This document shows, in pieces, positions 1 to 7,110 of a stretch of 13,399 nt of DNA. The DNA is from Methanosarcinales archaeon (GTDB lineage: Archaea; Halobacteriota; Syntropharchaeia; Alkanophagales; Methanospirareceae), in contig JAODGP010000044.1 in the NCBI GenBank assembly GCA_025464345.1, positions 1-13,399 on the forward strand, given 5' to 3'. Every line of letters starts with the position of its first letter. The first letter of the stretch is position 1. The notes below the pieces were generated by a model. It did no database searches. It was given only the letters and a program-made list of their open reading frames with translations, and was not told where the DNA came from. A program made the position numbers and the translations under genes.

Positions 1-228
1 CTATCCTTGGGCGCCTCAGCTTTCGGGCATCCTGCATTCCAGCAAATGATGCCCCATCTGGTATTAGCCCCAGTTTCCCGGGGTTATCCCAGACCCAAGG
101 GCAAGTTATCCACGTGTTACTGAGCCGTCCGCCGGGTTAGCTTCTGACTTACGCCAGACAGCCACCCTCGACTAACATGGCTTAATCGAACTCTGATAGC
201 AGTAGCCTCTGGCAGGATCAACCAGTGT
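1..228 (-). rRNA. 16S ribosomal RNA, 5' part (runs off the left edge)
   Basis: Read on the minus strand, the segment ending near 225 begins CTGGTTGATCCTGCC, the conserved archaeal 16S 5' end (bacteria have GAGTTTGATCCTGG). The conserved blocks GGCGGACGGCTCAGTAACACG and GATAACCCCGGGAAACTGGGGCTAATACC follow in the expected order, although here they are split by variable helices. Only about the first 228 nt of the gene are present; the rest lies beyond position 1. The exact mature 5' end cannot be fixed to the base and is given as about 228. The gene is transcribed leftwards, away from pfkA. Confidence 0.96.
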
Positions 229-261
229 TGTTACTGAGCCTGCACTTACTGCACACACCTT

Positions 262-286
262 CCAGTGAACCAATCAGGTTTACTGG
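262..286. repeat. Inverted repeat in the 16S leader
   Basis: CCAGTGAACC and GGTTTACTGG are separated by AATCA. The ten-base arms pair fully on the plus strand if one G-T wobble is allowed. On the transcribed minus strand the same position is an A-C mismatch. One more T-A pair can be added outside. It probably folds into a local hairpin in the pre-rRNA just before mature 16S. Confidence 0.5.
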
Positions 287-312
287 ATCGCCTGTGGGTC
301 AGCTCTCATGTC

Positions 313-339
313 GGACACGAGCAATAAATATTCGCGTCC
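313..339 (-). repeat. Hairpin in the 16S leader with a G-U pair on the transcribed strand
   Basis: On the minus strand GGACGCGA and TCGTGTCC can form an 8-bp stem with one G-U pair and an AT-rich 11-nt loop. The wobble works only on the strand that is transcribed as pre-rRNA, which slightly favours a real RNA structure. The AT-rich loop (AATATTTAT) could instead be read as a TATA-like element, so its role is open. Confidence 0.4.
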
Positions 340-444
340 CCATCACATTATGTGGTACAGTGGAAGTCAGCTCCTCATCCCGGGGATGCACCCTCATCTC
401 AGAGCCGACGCCGCTTACTATACCAATAATATGATATGTTTCTT

Positions 445-460
445 ACTTTAAAAACCTTTC
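445..460 (-). promoter_or_regulatory. Candidate rRNA promoter (TATA box, minus strand)
   Basis: The minus strand reads GAAAGGTTTTTAAAGTAAG, with a purine-rich BRE-like stretch followed by an archaeal TATA-like core at about 447-455. A start site about 26 nt downstream would fall near 425 and give a leader of about 200 nt before 16S. This is a pattern match only. Confidence 0.45.
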
Positions 461-473
461 ATTATCATCCCAC

Positions 474-488
474 CAAAGTTTTATATCG
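474..488 (+). promoter_or_regulatory. Candidate pfkA promoter (TATA box)
   Basis: AAAGTTTTATATCG has a TATA core at 479-487. The usual archaeal spacing of about 26 nt puts transcription start near 509, only a few bases before the pfkA ATG at 513. This predicts a leaderless or nearly leaderless mRNA, consistent with the lack of a ribosome binding site before that ATG. Confidence 0.55.
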
Positions 489-512
489 CCCGGCATTTAC
501 TGCCTAAATAAG

Positions 513-1481
513 ATGATAAAGCGTATCGGTGTTTTAACCAGTGGCGGTGACGCACCCGGAATGAATGCTGCTATTCGCAGTGTTGTGCGAACCTGTTTGC
601 ATCACCAGCTCGAGACGATAGGGATACGGCGTGGTTATGCCGGGTTGATTAATGATGAGACGGTCTCTTTAAGCGGTCGTTCCGTATCAGGGATCATCAA
701 TCGGGGAGGTACCATCCTGGAAACCGCGCGATGCGATGAATTCCTTACGGAAGAGGGGCAACGTAAGGCTAAAGACGCAATAAGATACCATAAGATCGAT
801 GCCCTTGTCATCATCGGTGGCGATGGCACCTACCGTGGCGCGATACAGCTCTGGGAGAGGTGGGGAGTACCCTGTGTATGTATCCCCGCGACCATTGATA
901 ATGACCTCAATGGGACTGATATTACCATAGGTGCTGATACCGCGATAAATACCGCGCTGGAAGCGACTGACAAGATACGCGATACCGCAACGAGTATGGA
1001 ACGGGTGTTCGTTGTCGAAGTTATGGGTCGAAAATCTGGCTATATCGCGATGCAGGTGGCACTGGCGGGAGGCGCCGAGGAAGTACTGGTGCCCGAGAGG
1101 GAATATGATCTGGAAGATATGTGCCATGACATATGCGAAGGTGCTTCACGAGGCAAGAGAAGCTGGATTATCATTGTCGCCGAAGGTGCCGCGAAGGCTG
1201 TTGATATCGCAGATAAAATAACCGAGATAACAGGTCTGGATACAAGAGTGGCTGTACTGGGGCATATCCAGCGCGGTGGTTCTCCCACTGCCTATGACCG
1301 AATACTGGCGACCCGGCTGGGTGTTGAAGCCGTGGAGTTACTGGTAAATGGTGATTCTGGCAAAGCCGTTGGCATACGGGACGGCTGGGTGGTCAGCACT
1401 GATCTGCACGTTGCGGTGAAGAAGAAAGACCAGACCAGGGATGTTGATTATTTCTATAAACTTATGAAGGATGTAACCTGA
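513..1481 (+). CDS. pfkA: 6-phosphofructokinase, bacterial PfkA family
   Basis: Phosphorylates fructose 6-phosphate to fructose 1,6-bisphosphate in the cytosol, the committed step of glycolysis. At 322 residues it matches bacterial PfkA (about 320) along its whole length. Visible motifs are the N-terminal LTSGGDAPGMNAAIR (8-22), SAR-like ETAR with Arg73, nucleotide-site GGDGT (102-106), catalytic TIDND (127-131) with Asp129, MGR (171-173) and HIQRGGSP (251-258) for sugar phosphate binding. Gly105 in GGDGT favours ATP over pyrophosphate as donor, since PPi enzymes have GGDD. The second specificity position, Gly in ATP enzymes (PGTIDND) or Lys in PPi enzymes, is Ala126 here. The gene is divergent from the rRNA operon and lies 5 nt before the aldolase gene, so the two are probably co-transcribed. 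PfkA is uncommon in archaea, which mostly use ADP-dependent PfkC or PfkB-type enzymes; gene transfer from bacteria is a reasonable inference. Confidence 0.96.
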   Translation: MIKRIGVLTSGGDAPGMNAAIRSVVRTCLHHQLETIGIRRGYAGLINDETVSLSGRSVSGIINRGGTILETARCDEFLTEEGQRKAKDAIRYHKIDALVIIGGDGTYRGAIQLWERWGVPCVCIPATIDNDLNGTDITIGADTAINTALEATDKIRDTATSMERVFVVEVMGRKSGYIAMQVALAGGAEEVLVPEREYDLEDMCHDICEGASRGKRSWIIIVAEGAAKAVDIADKITEITGLDTRVAVLGHIQRGGSPTAYDRILATRLGVEAVELLVNGDSGKAVGIRDGWVVSTDLHVAVKKKDQTRDVDYFYKLMKDVT

Positions 1482-1486
1482 ACGGA

Positions 1487-2728
1487 ATGGATACTGAAGA
1501 ACAGGTAATGGAGCTTGTATTCACCTCTGACACGAGTGAGAAGAATGAGATTTTTGAAACTTTACGCGATAAAGCGGGGGATAACGGCATCTTCGCCGCT
1601 TCCATACATGACCTGTATCGTGCACGTGGCAGTGGTGAAATCGGTGGCGGCTTCACTGTACCCGCGATAAATCTGCGTACGCTCACTTACGATCTCGCGA
1701 GGGTCATTTTCCGGGTGGCTAAGAAGCTTCGGGCAGGGGCGTTTATTCTCGAACTCGCACGCAGCGAGATGGAATATACCATGCAGCCTCCGGTTGAATA
1801 TGCCGGAGCTTGCCTGGCAGCCGCAACAACTGAAGGCTGGCGTGGTCCCGTATTCATCCAGGGTGACCATTTTCAGGTCAATCTGGAGCGGTACAAAACG
1901 GATCCAGAGGGCGAGACAGAAGCTTTGAGGGGGCTTATAAAGGATGCACTGGCAGCAGGATTCTACAATATTGATATTGACAGCTCCACACTGGTTGATC
2001 TGAGCAGGGAGGATCTAAAAGAGCAGCAGAGGTTGAATTTCACTCTGTGCGCGGAATTCACGAAGTTCATAAGAGAACGCCAGCCTGAGGGTATTGAAGT
2101 CTCGGTTGGCGGTGAGATAGGAGAGATAGGGGGTAAGAACTCCACGCCCGAAGAGCTAAAAGCATTTATGGATGGTTACCTTGAGATATTGGACGGTTCG
2201 GTAGAGGGAATGAGTAAGATAAGCGTGCAGACCGGTACAGTTCATGGCGGTGTCGTGCTGCCCGACGGTAGTATCGCGAAGGTAAAGCTGGATTTTGATA
2301 CATTGAAAAAACTTTCAAAGTTAGCACGCGATAGGTACAACTTAGCGGGAGCGGTACAGCACGGTGCATCCACATTACCCGATGAACTATTTCACCGCTT
2401 CCCGGAGGTTGATACCGCGGAGATACATCTCGCCACACAGTTCCAGAATATGGTGTTTGAACATCTACCGCAGGAACTGAAAGAGAGAATGTACGCATGG
2501 ATAAAGGATAACTACGAACGTCGAGAAGGGCAGACCGAGGAGCAATTCATTTATACAACACGTAAGAGAGCTCTCGGGCATTTCAAAACAGAACTTATGG
2601 AACTCCCGCCCACCATAAAAGGTGCCATTGCAAGACACGCGGAACGGAAATTCATGTTCCTCTTCGATCAATTGAATATCGGGAATACCATGCCACTTGT
2701 TGATCGCTATGTTACGCCTGCGGTGTGA
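1487..2728 (+). CDS. Class II (metal-dependent) fructose-bisphosphate aldolase-like protein, long form
   Basis: Likely cleaves or forms fructose 1,6-bisphosphate (or a related ketose bisphosphate) from dihydroxyacetone phosphate and glyceraldehyde 3-phosphate. The 413-residue protein shows the class II aldolase pattern in order: VPAINLRT (58-65), QGDHFQ (125-130; Asp127 catalytic, His128 metal), NIDIDSSTL (161-169), GGEIGEIGG (208-216), QTGTVHGG (248-255; His253 metal), AVQHGAS (289-295; His292 metal) and HLATQFQNM (314-322). Typical class II enzymes are about 280-360 residues; the extra length is at the N terminus and in the last 90 residues. The DH motif is QGDH rather than the usual LHLDH, so this is a divergent branch and substrate identity is less certain than the fold. 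The ATG at 1487 lies 5 nt after the pfkA stop; an internal ATG at 1508 is possible. Adjacency to pfkA supports a role in hexose bisphosphate metabolism. Confidence 0.85.
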   Translation: MDTEEQVMELVFTSDTSEKNEIFETLRDKAGDNGIFAASIHDLYRARGSGEIGGGFTVPAINLRTLTYDLARVIFRVAKKLRAGAFILELARSEMEYTMQPPVEYAGACLAAATTEGWRGPVFIQGDHFQVNLERYKTDPEGETEALRGLIKDALAAGFYNIDIDSSTLVDLSREDLKEQQRLNFTLCAEFTKFIRERQPEGIEVSVGGEIGEIGGKNSTPEELKAFMDGYLEILDGSVEGMSKISVQTGTVHGGVVLPDGSIAKVKLDFDTLKKLSKLARDRYNLAGAVQHGASTLPDELFHRFPEVDTAEIHLATQFQNMVFEHLPQELKERMYAWIKDNYERREGQTEEQFIYTTRKRALGHFKTELMELPPTIKGAIARHAERKFMFLFDQLNIGNTMPLVDRYVTPAV

Positions 2729-2778
2729 GAAGCGGCATTCAAATTATCTTCACCTTATTTTATTAACATCTTGGAAGG

Positions 2779-4074
2779 ATGAACGCAACGGTACGCAGGT
2801 CGGACATAGGCGGTGAAATAAATGCGCCGCCTTCTAAGAGTTATACGCACCGCGCGATAGCGATAGCATCACTTGGTACAGGAAGCAGTGAGATTCTGTC
2901 ACCACTAATCTCAGATGATACGGAAGCGACGCTAAGTGCGGCAGAAAGCCTCGGCGCTGTTATAGAATGCAGCGCTGAGAGGCTGACAATAGAGGGTGTG
3001 ACAGGCAAACCTGCGATACCCGATGATGTGATAAACGCACGGAACTCAGGCACCACACTCCGTTTCTTCACCGCGATCTCCTCACTGTGTGAGGAAGGTG
3101 CTACGGTCATAACCGGTGATGAATCACTGAGGAATCGCCCCAACGGACCGTTACTGGATTCGTTGAACGATCTCGGCGCCGATGCATTCTCGACGAAAGG
3201 CGATGGCACCGCTCCTCTGGTGATAAGGGGCATACTTAAGGGTGGGGAAACCGAGATAGACGGCACAATCAGCTCACAGTTCGTGTCCGCACTGCTCATT
3301 GCCTGCCCTGTTGCGGAGCGTGATTCTATTATCGTTGCTAATAACCTCATATCTGTGCCTTATACCGAAATAACTCTTGAGATACTGTCAGAAGCCGGGG
3401 TGGATATGGAAGTGGAACGTGAGGGCAATAACTTCTCGTTCCACGTAACCGGCGATAATACTTATCTTTTGGGTAGCTACACAGTGCCCGGCGACTTCTC
3501 CTCCGCTTCCTATCTCATGGCTGCAGCGGCACTCACAGGCTCCCGGCTGAAGCTAAGGAATCTCTTCCCTTCCGCACAGGGTGATTCACGGATAGTAGCC
3601 ATAATGCGAGACATGGGGGTGGATGTGAGCTGGAATCGGGCTGACGGCATTGTAGAGGTAAGGGGTGCGGAATTGCATGGTATAACCATTGATATGAGTG
3701 ATAATCCGGACTTAGTGCCCACAGTAGCGGTTCTGGCTGCAGCTGCTGATGGCAGCACTGAGATAACCGGCGTCGCACACCTGAGATACAAGGAGACGGA
3801 CAGACTGGCTATACTCGCTGCGGAACTGCATAAGTTCGGCGTCAGGGTAGAAGAGCGCAGTGACGGGCTATTGATCGAAGGAGGCGAGCTGGAATCTGCG
3901 AAGGTTCGATCGCATGGCGACCACCGGTTAGCGATGGCACTGACACTTGCTGCGTTATGTACGCCGGGCGAGACCGTGATAGAAGATGTAGAATGTGCGA
4001 GTGTCTCTTATCCTTCGTTCTTTGACGACATTCGCCGGCTGGGTGCTGATGTCGTTCTTACACACCACATATGA
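2779..4074 (+). CDS. aroA: 3-phosphoshikimate 1-carboxyvinyltransferase (EPSP synthase)
   Basis: Transfers the enolpyruvyl group of PEP to shikimate 3-phosphate, the sixth step of the shikimate pathway to aromatic amino acids. At 431 residues it is full length, with the two inside-out alpha/beta domains expected. Visible motifs are PPSKSYTHRA (17-26; Lys20, Ser21, Arg25 bind substrate), NSGTTLRF (89-96), RNRPNGPL (118-125), SSQFVSALL (165-173), PGDFSSASY (237-245), NPDLVPT (309-315; Asp311 matches the catalytic Asp), LRYKETDRL (335-343) and HGDHRLAMA (379-387). GGAAGG lies directly before the ATG, and a weak TATA-like TTATTTTATTAAC is at about 2755, so it may have its own promoter or be read from pfkA. 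It is 50 nt after the aldolase gene. No other shikimate gene is present in the window. Confidence 0.96.
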   Translation: MNATVRRSDIGGEINAPPSKSYTHRAIAIASLGTGSSEILSPLISDDTEATLSAAESLGAVIECSAERLTIEGVTGKPAIPDDVINARNSGTTLRFFTAISSLCEEGATVITGDESLRNRPNGPLLDSLNDLGADAFSTKGDGTAPLVIRGILKGGETEIDGTISSQFVSALLIACPVAERDSIIVANNLISVPYTEITLEILSEAGVDMEVEREGNNFSFHVTGDNTYLLGSYTVPGDFSSASYLMAAAALTGSRLKLRNLFPSAQGDSRIVAIMRDMGVDVSWNRADGIVEVRGAELHGITIDMSDNPDLVPTVAVLAAAADGSTEITGVAHLRYKETDRLAILAAELHKFGVRVEERSDGLLIEGGELESAKVRSHGDHRLAMALTLAALCTPGETVIEDVECASVSYPSFFDDIRRLGADVVLTHHI

Positions 4075-4103
4075 TTGCTATGCTTTATTAGTGCAATGGT
4101 GAT

Positions 4104-5555
4104 ATGGAGATTATGGATATGCGTGGGTTAACGGCTGTGGATGTCGTAGCGGGCATAAAGAACGGGGATATATCGTGTGAGGAGCTGATCTCACGAATAT
4201 ACGAACGAATAGACCGAAGCGAGCTGAACTGCTATATCACACTGAATAGAGACGAAGCAATTGAAGAAGCAATAATGGTGGACAGGAACAGAGGAGCATA
4301 CAGGGCTAAGAAACTGCTCGGTGTGCCCGTCGCCATCAAGGACTGCATCTCCACAGCCGGTATTCAGACGACCTGCGCATCAAAAATCCTCACCGGTTAT
4401 GTCCCACCCTATGATGCAACCGTGATAGAGGCGTTAAAGCGAGAAGGTGCGATAATCATAGGTAAGACGAACATGGACGAGTTCTGCATGGGCACATCAA
4501 CCGAGACGAGCTATTATGGACCGACTTTGAACCCGCATGACCATACCAGAGTGCCTGGTGGCTCTTCGGGTGGCAGTGCCGCTGCTGTATCAGCCGGGGA
4601 AGCTATTCTCGCCCTCGGCTCTGACACAGGTGGTTCTATCCGCTGTCCCGCATCGTTCTGCGGTGTCGTCGGCTTGAAACCCACTTACGGGCTCGTATCA
4701 CGCTATGGACTCATTGCATATGCGAACTCACTGGAGCAGATAGGACCACTGACCACGAACGTGCGAGATGCCGCATTGCTGCTGGAGGTGATCTCAGCGA
4801 AAGACGAGCGAGACAGTACGCAGGTGAAGATTGCCAGCAATAGCCGCTCGAATTACGTGTTTAAAGATGGGTATGGAGATGTAAAAGGGCTGAGGATAGG
4901 CGTGTGCCGTGAATTCCTGGAGGGCGTAGCACCAGAGGTTGAAGAAGCCGTCTGGAACGCCATATACAGCTTCGAGGAGCTTGGTGCATCATATGAAGAG
5001 ATGAGTCTGAAATACCTGAAATATGCACTCGCAGCATATTACATCATTGCGATGTCAGAGGCGTCATCGAATCTGGCGAGGTTTGATGGACTGAGATACG
5101 GGCTTCGACTCGATGTGGATGCCGACTGGCATACGACCTTCTCCAGGATACGTGGCGAGGGTTTCGGTGAGGAGGTGAAACGGAGGATTATCCTCGGCAC
5201 ATATGCCCTCTCTGCAGGCTATTACGGGCGATACTATCTCAAGGCATTGAAGGTCCGGACATTGATAAAGCGTGAGTTTGATGCAGCTCTACGGTATTAT
5301 GACATACTGGCGATGCCGACGATGCCGTGTGTGGCGTTCAAGCTCGGGGAACGTATAAAAGACCCGTTATCGCTTTATCTCGCTGACGTCAATACGGTAC
5401 CGGTGAATCTTGCCGGGCTACCTTCTATATCAGTGCCCTGCGGCGCCTGCAACGGATTGCCGGTCGGTCTGCAGCTTGTAAGCGGGCAATTTGAGGAGGA
5501 TAAGATAATCAATGCAGCCATTGCATACGAATCTAATTTGAGACGAGATGTTTAA
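4104..5555 (+). CDS. gatA: Asp-tRNA(Asn)/Glu-tRNA(Gln) amidotransferase subunit A
   Basis: Amidase subunit of the GatCAB complex. It releases ammonia from glutamine and channels it to GatB, which converts mischarged Asp-tRNA(Asn) to Asn-tRNA(Asn); in archaea Glu-tRNA(Gln) is usually handled by GatDE, so the Asn route is more likely. The 483-residue protein has the amidase signature with the Ser-cisSer-Lys triad at Lys79 (VAIKD), Ser154 (PGGSSGGS) and Ser178 (GSDTGGS), the numbering known for GatA. NMDEF and STETSY (123-137) and KPTYGLVSRYGL are also family-typical. GGTGAT, a perfect match to the archaeal anti-Shine-Dalgarno, directly abuts the ATG at 4104, so the ATG at 4113 (9 nt further) could be the true start. 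gatB and gatC are not nearby. Its stop codon overlaps that of the convergent trpS. Confidence 0.95.
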   Translation: MEIMDMRGLTAVDVVAGIKNGDISCEELISRIYERIDRSELNCYITLNRDEAIEEAIMVDRNRGAYRAKKLLGVPVAIKDCISTAGIQTTCASKILTGYVPPYDATVIEALKREGAIIIGKTNMDEFCMGTSTETSYYGPTLNPHDHTRVPGGSSGGSAAAVSAGEAILALGSDTGGSIRCPASFCGVVGLKPTYGLVSRYGLIAYANSLEQIGPLTTNVRDAALLLEVISAKDERDSTQVKIASNSRSNYVFKDGYGDVKGLRIGVCREFLEGVAPEVEEAVWNAIYSFEELGASYEEMSLKYLKYALAAYYIIAMSEASSNLARFDGLRYGLRLDVDADWHTTFSRIRGEGFGEEVKRRIILGTYALSAGYYGRYYLKALKVRTLIKREFDAALRYYDILAMPTMPCVAFKLGERIKDPLSLYLADVNTVPVNLAGLPSISVPCGACNGLPVGLQLVSGQFEEDKIINAAIAYESNLRRDV

Positions 5556-6877
5556 GCATCATAACCGTACTCTTTCAGCACATCTTTTGCACGCTCCCTC
5601 TCCTCCTGATGGGTTTTGATGAACGAGAACATCAATTCTGCGGCATGTGATTTGCACGATTTGCAGGTTCGCTTGCCGGCTTTACACTCCTCAAATATCT
5701 CTTTGATGTGCTTATCCTCTTCTATCAGGTGGAACATCAACAGCTCATAAACCGTGCATTCCTCAGGCAAACCACCCAGCCGCTTCTGCTCCTCTGCTGT
5801 GACACGCCCGCCGGTCTTCGCTCGCCTGACCTTAGCAGCCGCGTCTTCCGGCGGCTCTGTCAGTGCTATGTAACTCTCAGGGATGCTGGAAGACATCTTA
5901 CCGCCGGTAAGTCCCTGCATGAACCTGTGATAAGTAGCAGCGGGCATAAAGAACCCATAACCACCGTATTCCAGCTCCACACCCCGCACTATGTTCTCTA
6001 TATCCTCCATAGCGGCTCCAAATGGCTCGTCTATATCTATCACATCTATATGCATCTCGTATACCTTCTTCGGATATTCGAGCCTGTGTACGAGCGCTTC
6101 AAAAGCTTCCTTACTCGCATGTTTCGCCCTTATACTTATGTACGGCTTATGCTCCCTCTCATTGTACCGCTTCTCCACACGGAACATACGCATCCGTGCA
6201 GCTATATCCCGTGTGAGGCGTATATGCGGGTCTTGATCAATACCGACGGGAATGACCACGGGTTTTGGTCCGCCGTACTCCAGCAGCTGTGGCTGCAGTA
6301 TATCCGCGTTCTGCACCACCACGCTTATCATGTGCGAGATGCTCACATCGCCGGAGAAGCCATATATAGCACTCATCTCACTGAAGTTCACCACTGTACC
6401 GAGTTCAAATGCGAGGTCAAGCAATCTCTTATTATCTGACTGGAAGTATATGTGCCCGCGTTCTATATCAAAACCAAGCGCTATGAGGCTCAATATATAC
6501 TCTTTCACTCCGGTTTCACGGCATCTGGACCATGGAATACCACGTACTGAATGCGATTCCATATCCGCGATACATGCGAATGCATCACCACCCATCTGCT
6601 GATGCCAGATGATCTCATCCATGACCATCTTACCACCGAGATGGATTCTACCGGAGGGCATGAACCCGCTCATCACCGCGAACCCGCTCTTTCTCTCCAT
6701 CGCATTCAATATCTCCTCATAGCCACGATGCCCCATGATTATACCGCGACGCATGTACCTGTGCGGCTTATCTATACGTTCGAGCAGGTCATTAAAGGGA
6801 GAGATACCAAAATCTTCGAATAAGCGCCTGTAATCTCTTATTATCCCGGAAACACCCCACGGATCTATACCCTTCAT
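5552..6877 (-). CDS. trpS: Tryptophanyl-tRNA synthetase, archaeal type
   Basis: Class Ic aminoacyl-tRNA synthetase that charges tRNA(Trp) with tryptophan. The 441-residue length, N-terminal extension and FMPSGRIHLGGK (72-83) mark the archaeal/eukaryal type rather than the shorter bacterial one. The signature HIGH is HLGG at 79-82, with Gly in place of the final His, while KMSSS (327-331) is intact. The VIPVGIDQDPHIRLTRD stretch (208-224) is typical of this enzyme and binds ATP and tryptophan. A C-terminal Cys cluster (Cys398, Cys405, Cys408) followed by His410 resembles the archaeal TrpRS tail and may bind zinc. The ATG overlaps the purS stop as ATGA, indicating translational coupling. The stop at 5552-5554 overlaps the gatA stop at 5553-5555 on the other strand. 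Confidence 0.95.
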   Translation of the reverse strand: MKGIDPWGVSGIIRDYRRLFEDFGISPFNDLLERIDKPHRYMRRGIIMGHRGYEEILNAMERKSGFAVMSGFMPSGRIHLGGKMVMDEIIWHQQMGGDAFACIADMESHSVRGIPWSRCRETGVKEYILSLIALGFDIERGHIYFQSDNKRLLDLAFELGTVVNFSEMSAIYGFSGDVSISHMISVVVQNADILQPQLLEYGGPKPVVIPVGIDQDPHIRLTRDIAARMRMFRVEKRYNEREHKPYISIRAKHASKEAFEALVHRLEYPKKVYEMHIDVIDIDEPFGAAMEDIENIVRGVELEYGGYGFFMPAATYHRFMQGLTGGKMSSSIPESYIALTEPPEDAAAKVRRAKTGGRVTAEEQKRLGGLPEECTVYELLMFHLIEEDKHIKEIFEECKAGKRTCKSCKSHAAELMFSFIKTHQEERERAKDVLKEYGYDA

Positions 6878-7107
6878 CTTATCTCATACTCATGTATGAC
6901 AGGATTGGCGAGGAGTTTCTCACACATCTCTTCAACCTCTGCCCTCGCTTTTGACCCGTCCTCCTCATTCAGGTCTATTATGAACGTCTTCACGGTTCTC
7001 ACTGAGTTAACATTCGAGAAGCCCAGCAGCATTAACGCCTTCTTCGTGTTCTCACCTTCGGGATCTGCAACCCCTTGCTTCAGTTTTATCCTCACTTCCA
7101 CTTCCAT
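6874..7107 (-). CDS. purS: Phosphoribosylformylglycinamidine synthase subunit PurS
   Basis: Small subunit of the PurLQS complex, which converts FGAR to FGAM in purine synthesis; PurS dimers bridge PurQ and PurL and help channel ammonia. The 77-residue protein is normal size and shows the family pattern: VEVRIKLKQGVADPEG near the start, a LLGF segment, VRTVKTFIIDL, and a C-terminal VEEMCEKLLANPVIHEYEI. A GTG at 7108-7110 would add one residue; the adjacent ATG (7105-7107) is preferred. It leads a two-gene unit with trpS and is divergent from purM. purQ and purL are not in the window. Confidence 0.93.
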   Translation of the reverse strand: MEVEVRIKLKQGVADPEGENTKKALMLLGFSNVNSVRTVKTFIIDLNEEDGSKARAEVEEMCEKLLANPVIHEYEIR

Positions 7108-7110
7108 CAC

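Larger units (their letters stand above)
229..440 (-). other. 16S rRNA leader / pre-rRNA processing region
   Basis: This is the roughly 210-nt stretch between the 16S 5' end and the likely rRNA promoter. It has no credible gene; the one open frame on the plus strand (225-434) resembles nothing I know and lies over the rRNA leader. It holds several inverted repeats: 262-271 with 277-286, 313-320 with 332-339, and the 11-nt palindrome CACATTATGTG at 344-354. In archaea this region normally forms part of the long processing stem flanking 16S rRNA, whose 3' half would lie beyond the left edge, so the stem itself cannot be tested here. Confidence 0.6.

Noticed and set aside
225..434. 69-codon ORF on the plus strand beginning at the 16S 5' end
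   Set aside because: It lies over the rRNA leader on the opposite strand, has no recognisable motif and no ribosome binding site.
687..1127. 146-codon minus-strand ORF inside pfkA
   Set aside because: It is a shadow of pfkA, whose reading frame is unambiguous.
2841..3350. 169-codon minus-strand ORF inside aroA
   Set aside because: Ser/Ala/Val-rich antisense shadow in register with aroA; no independent evidence of coding.
5708..6439. 243-codon plus-strand ORF inside trpS
   Set aside because: It is antisense to a clear TrpRS gene, has low-complexity His/Leu/Tyr-rich composition and no family resemblance; trpS codon bias explains the long open frame.
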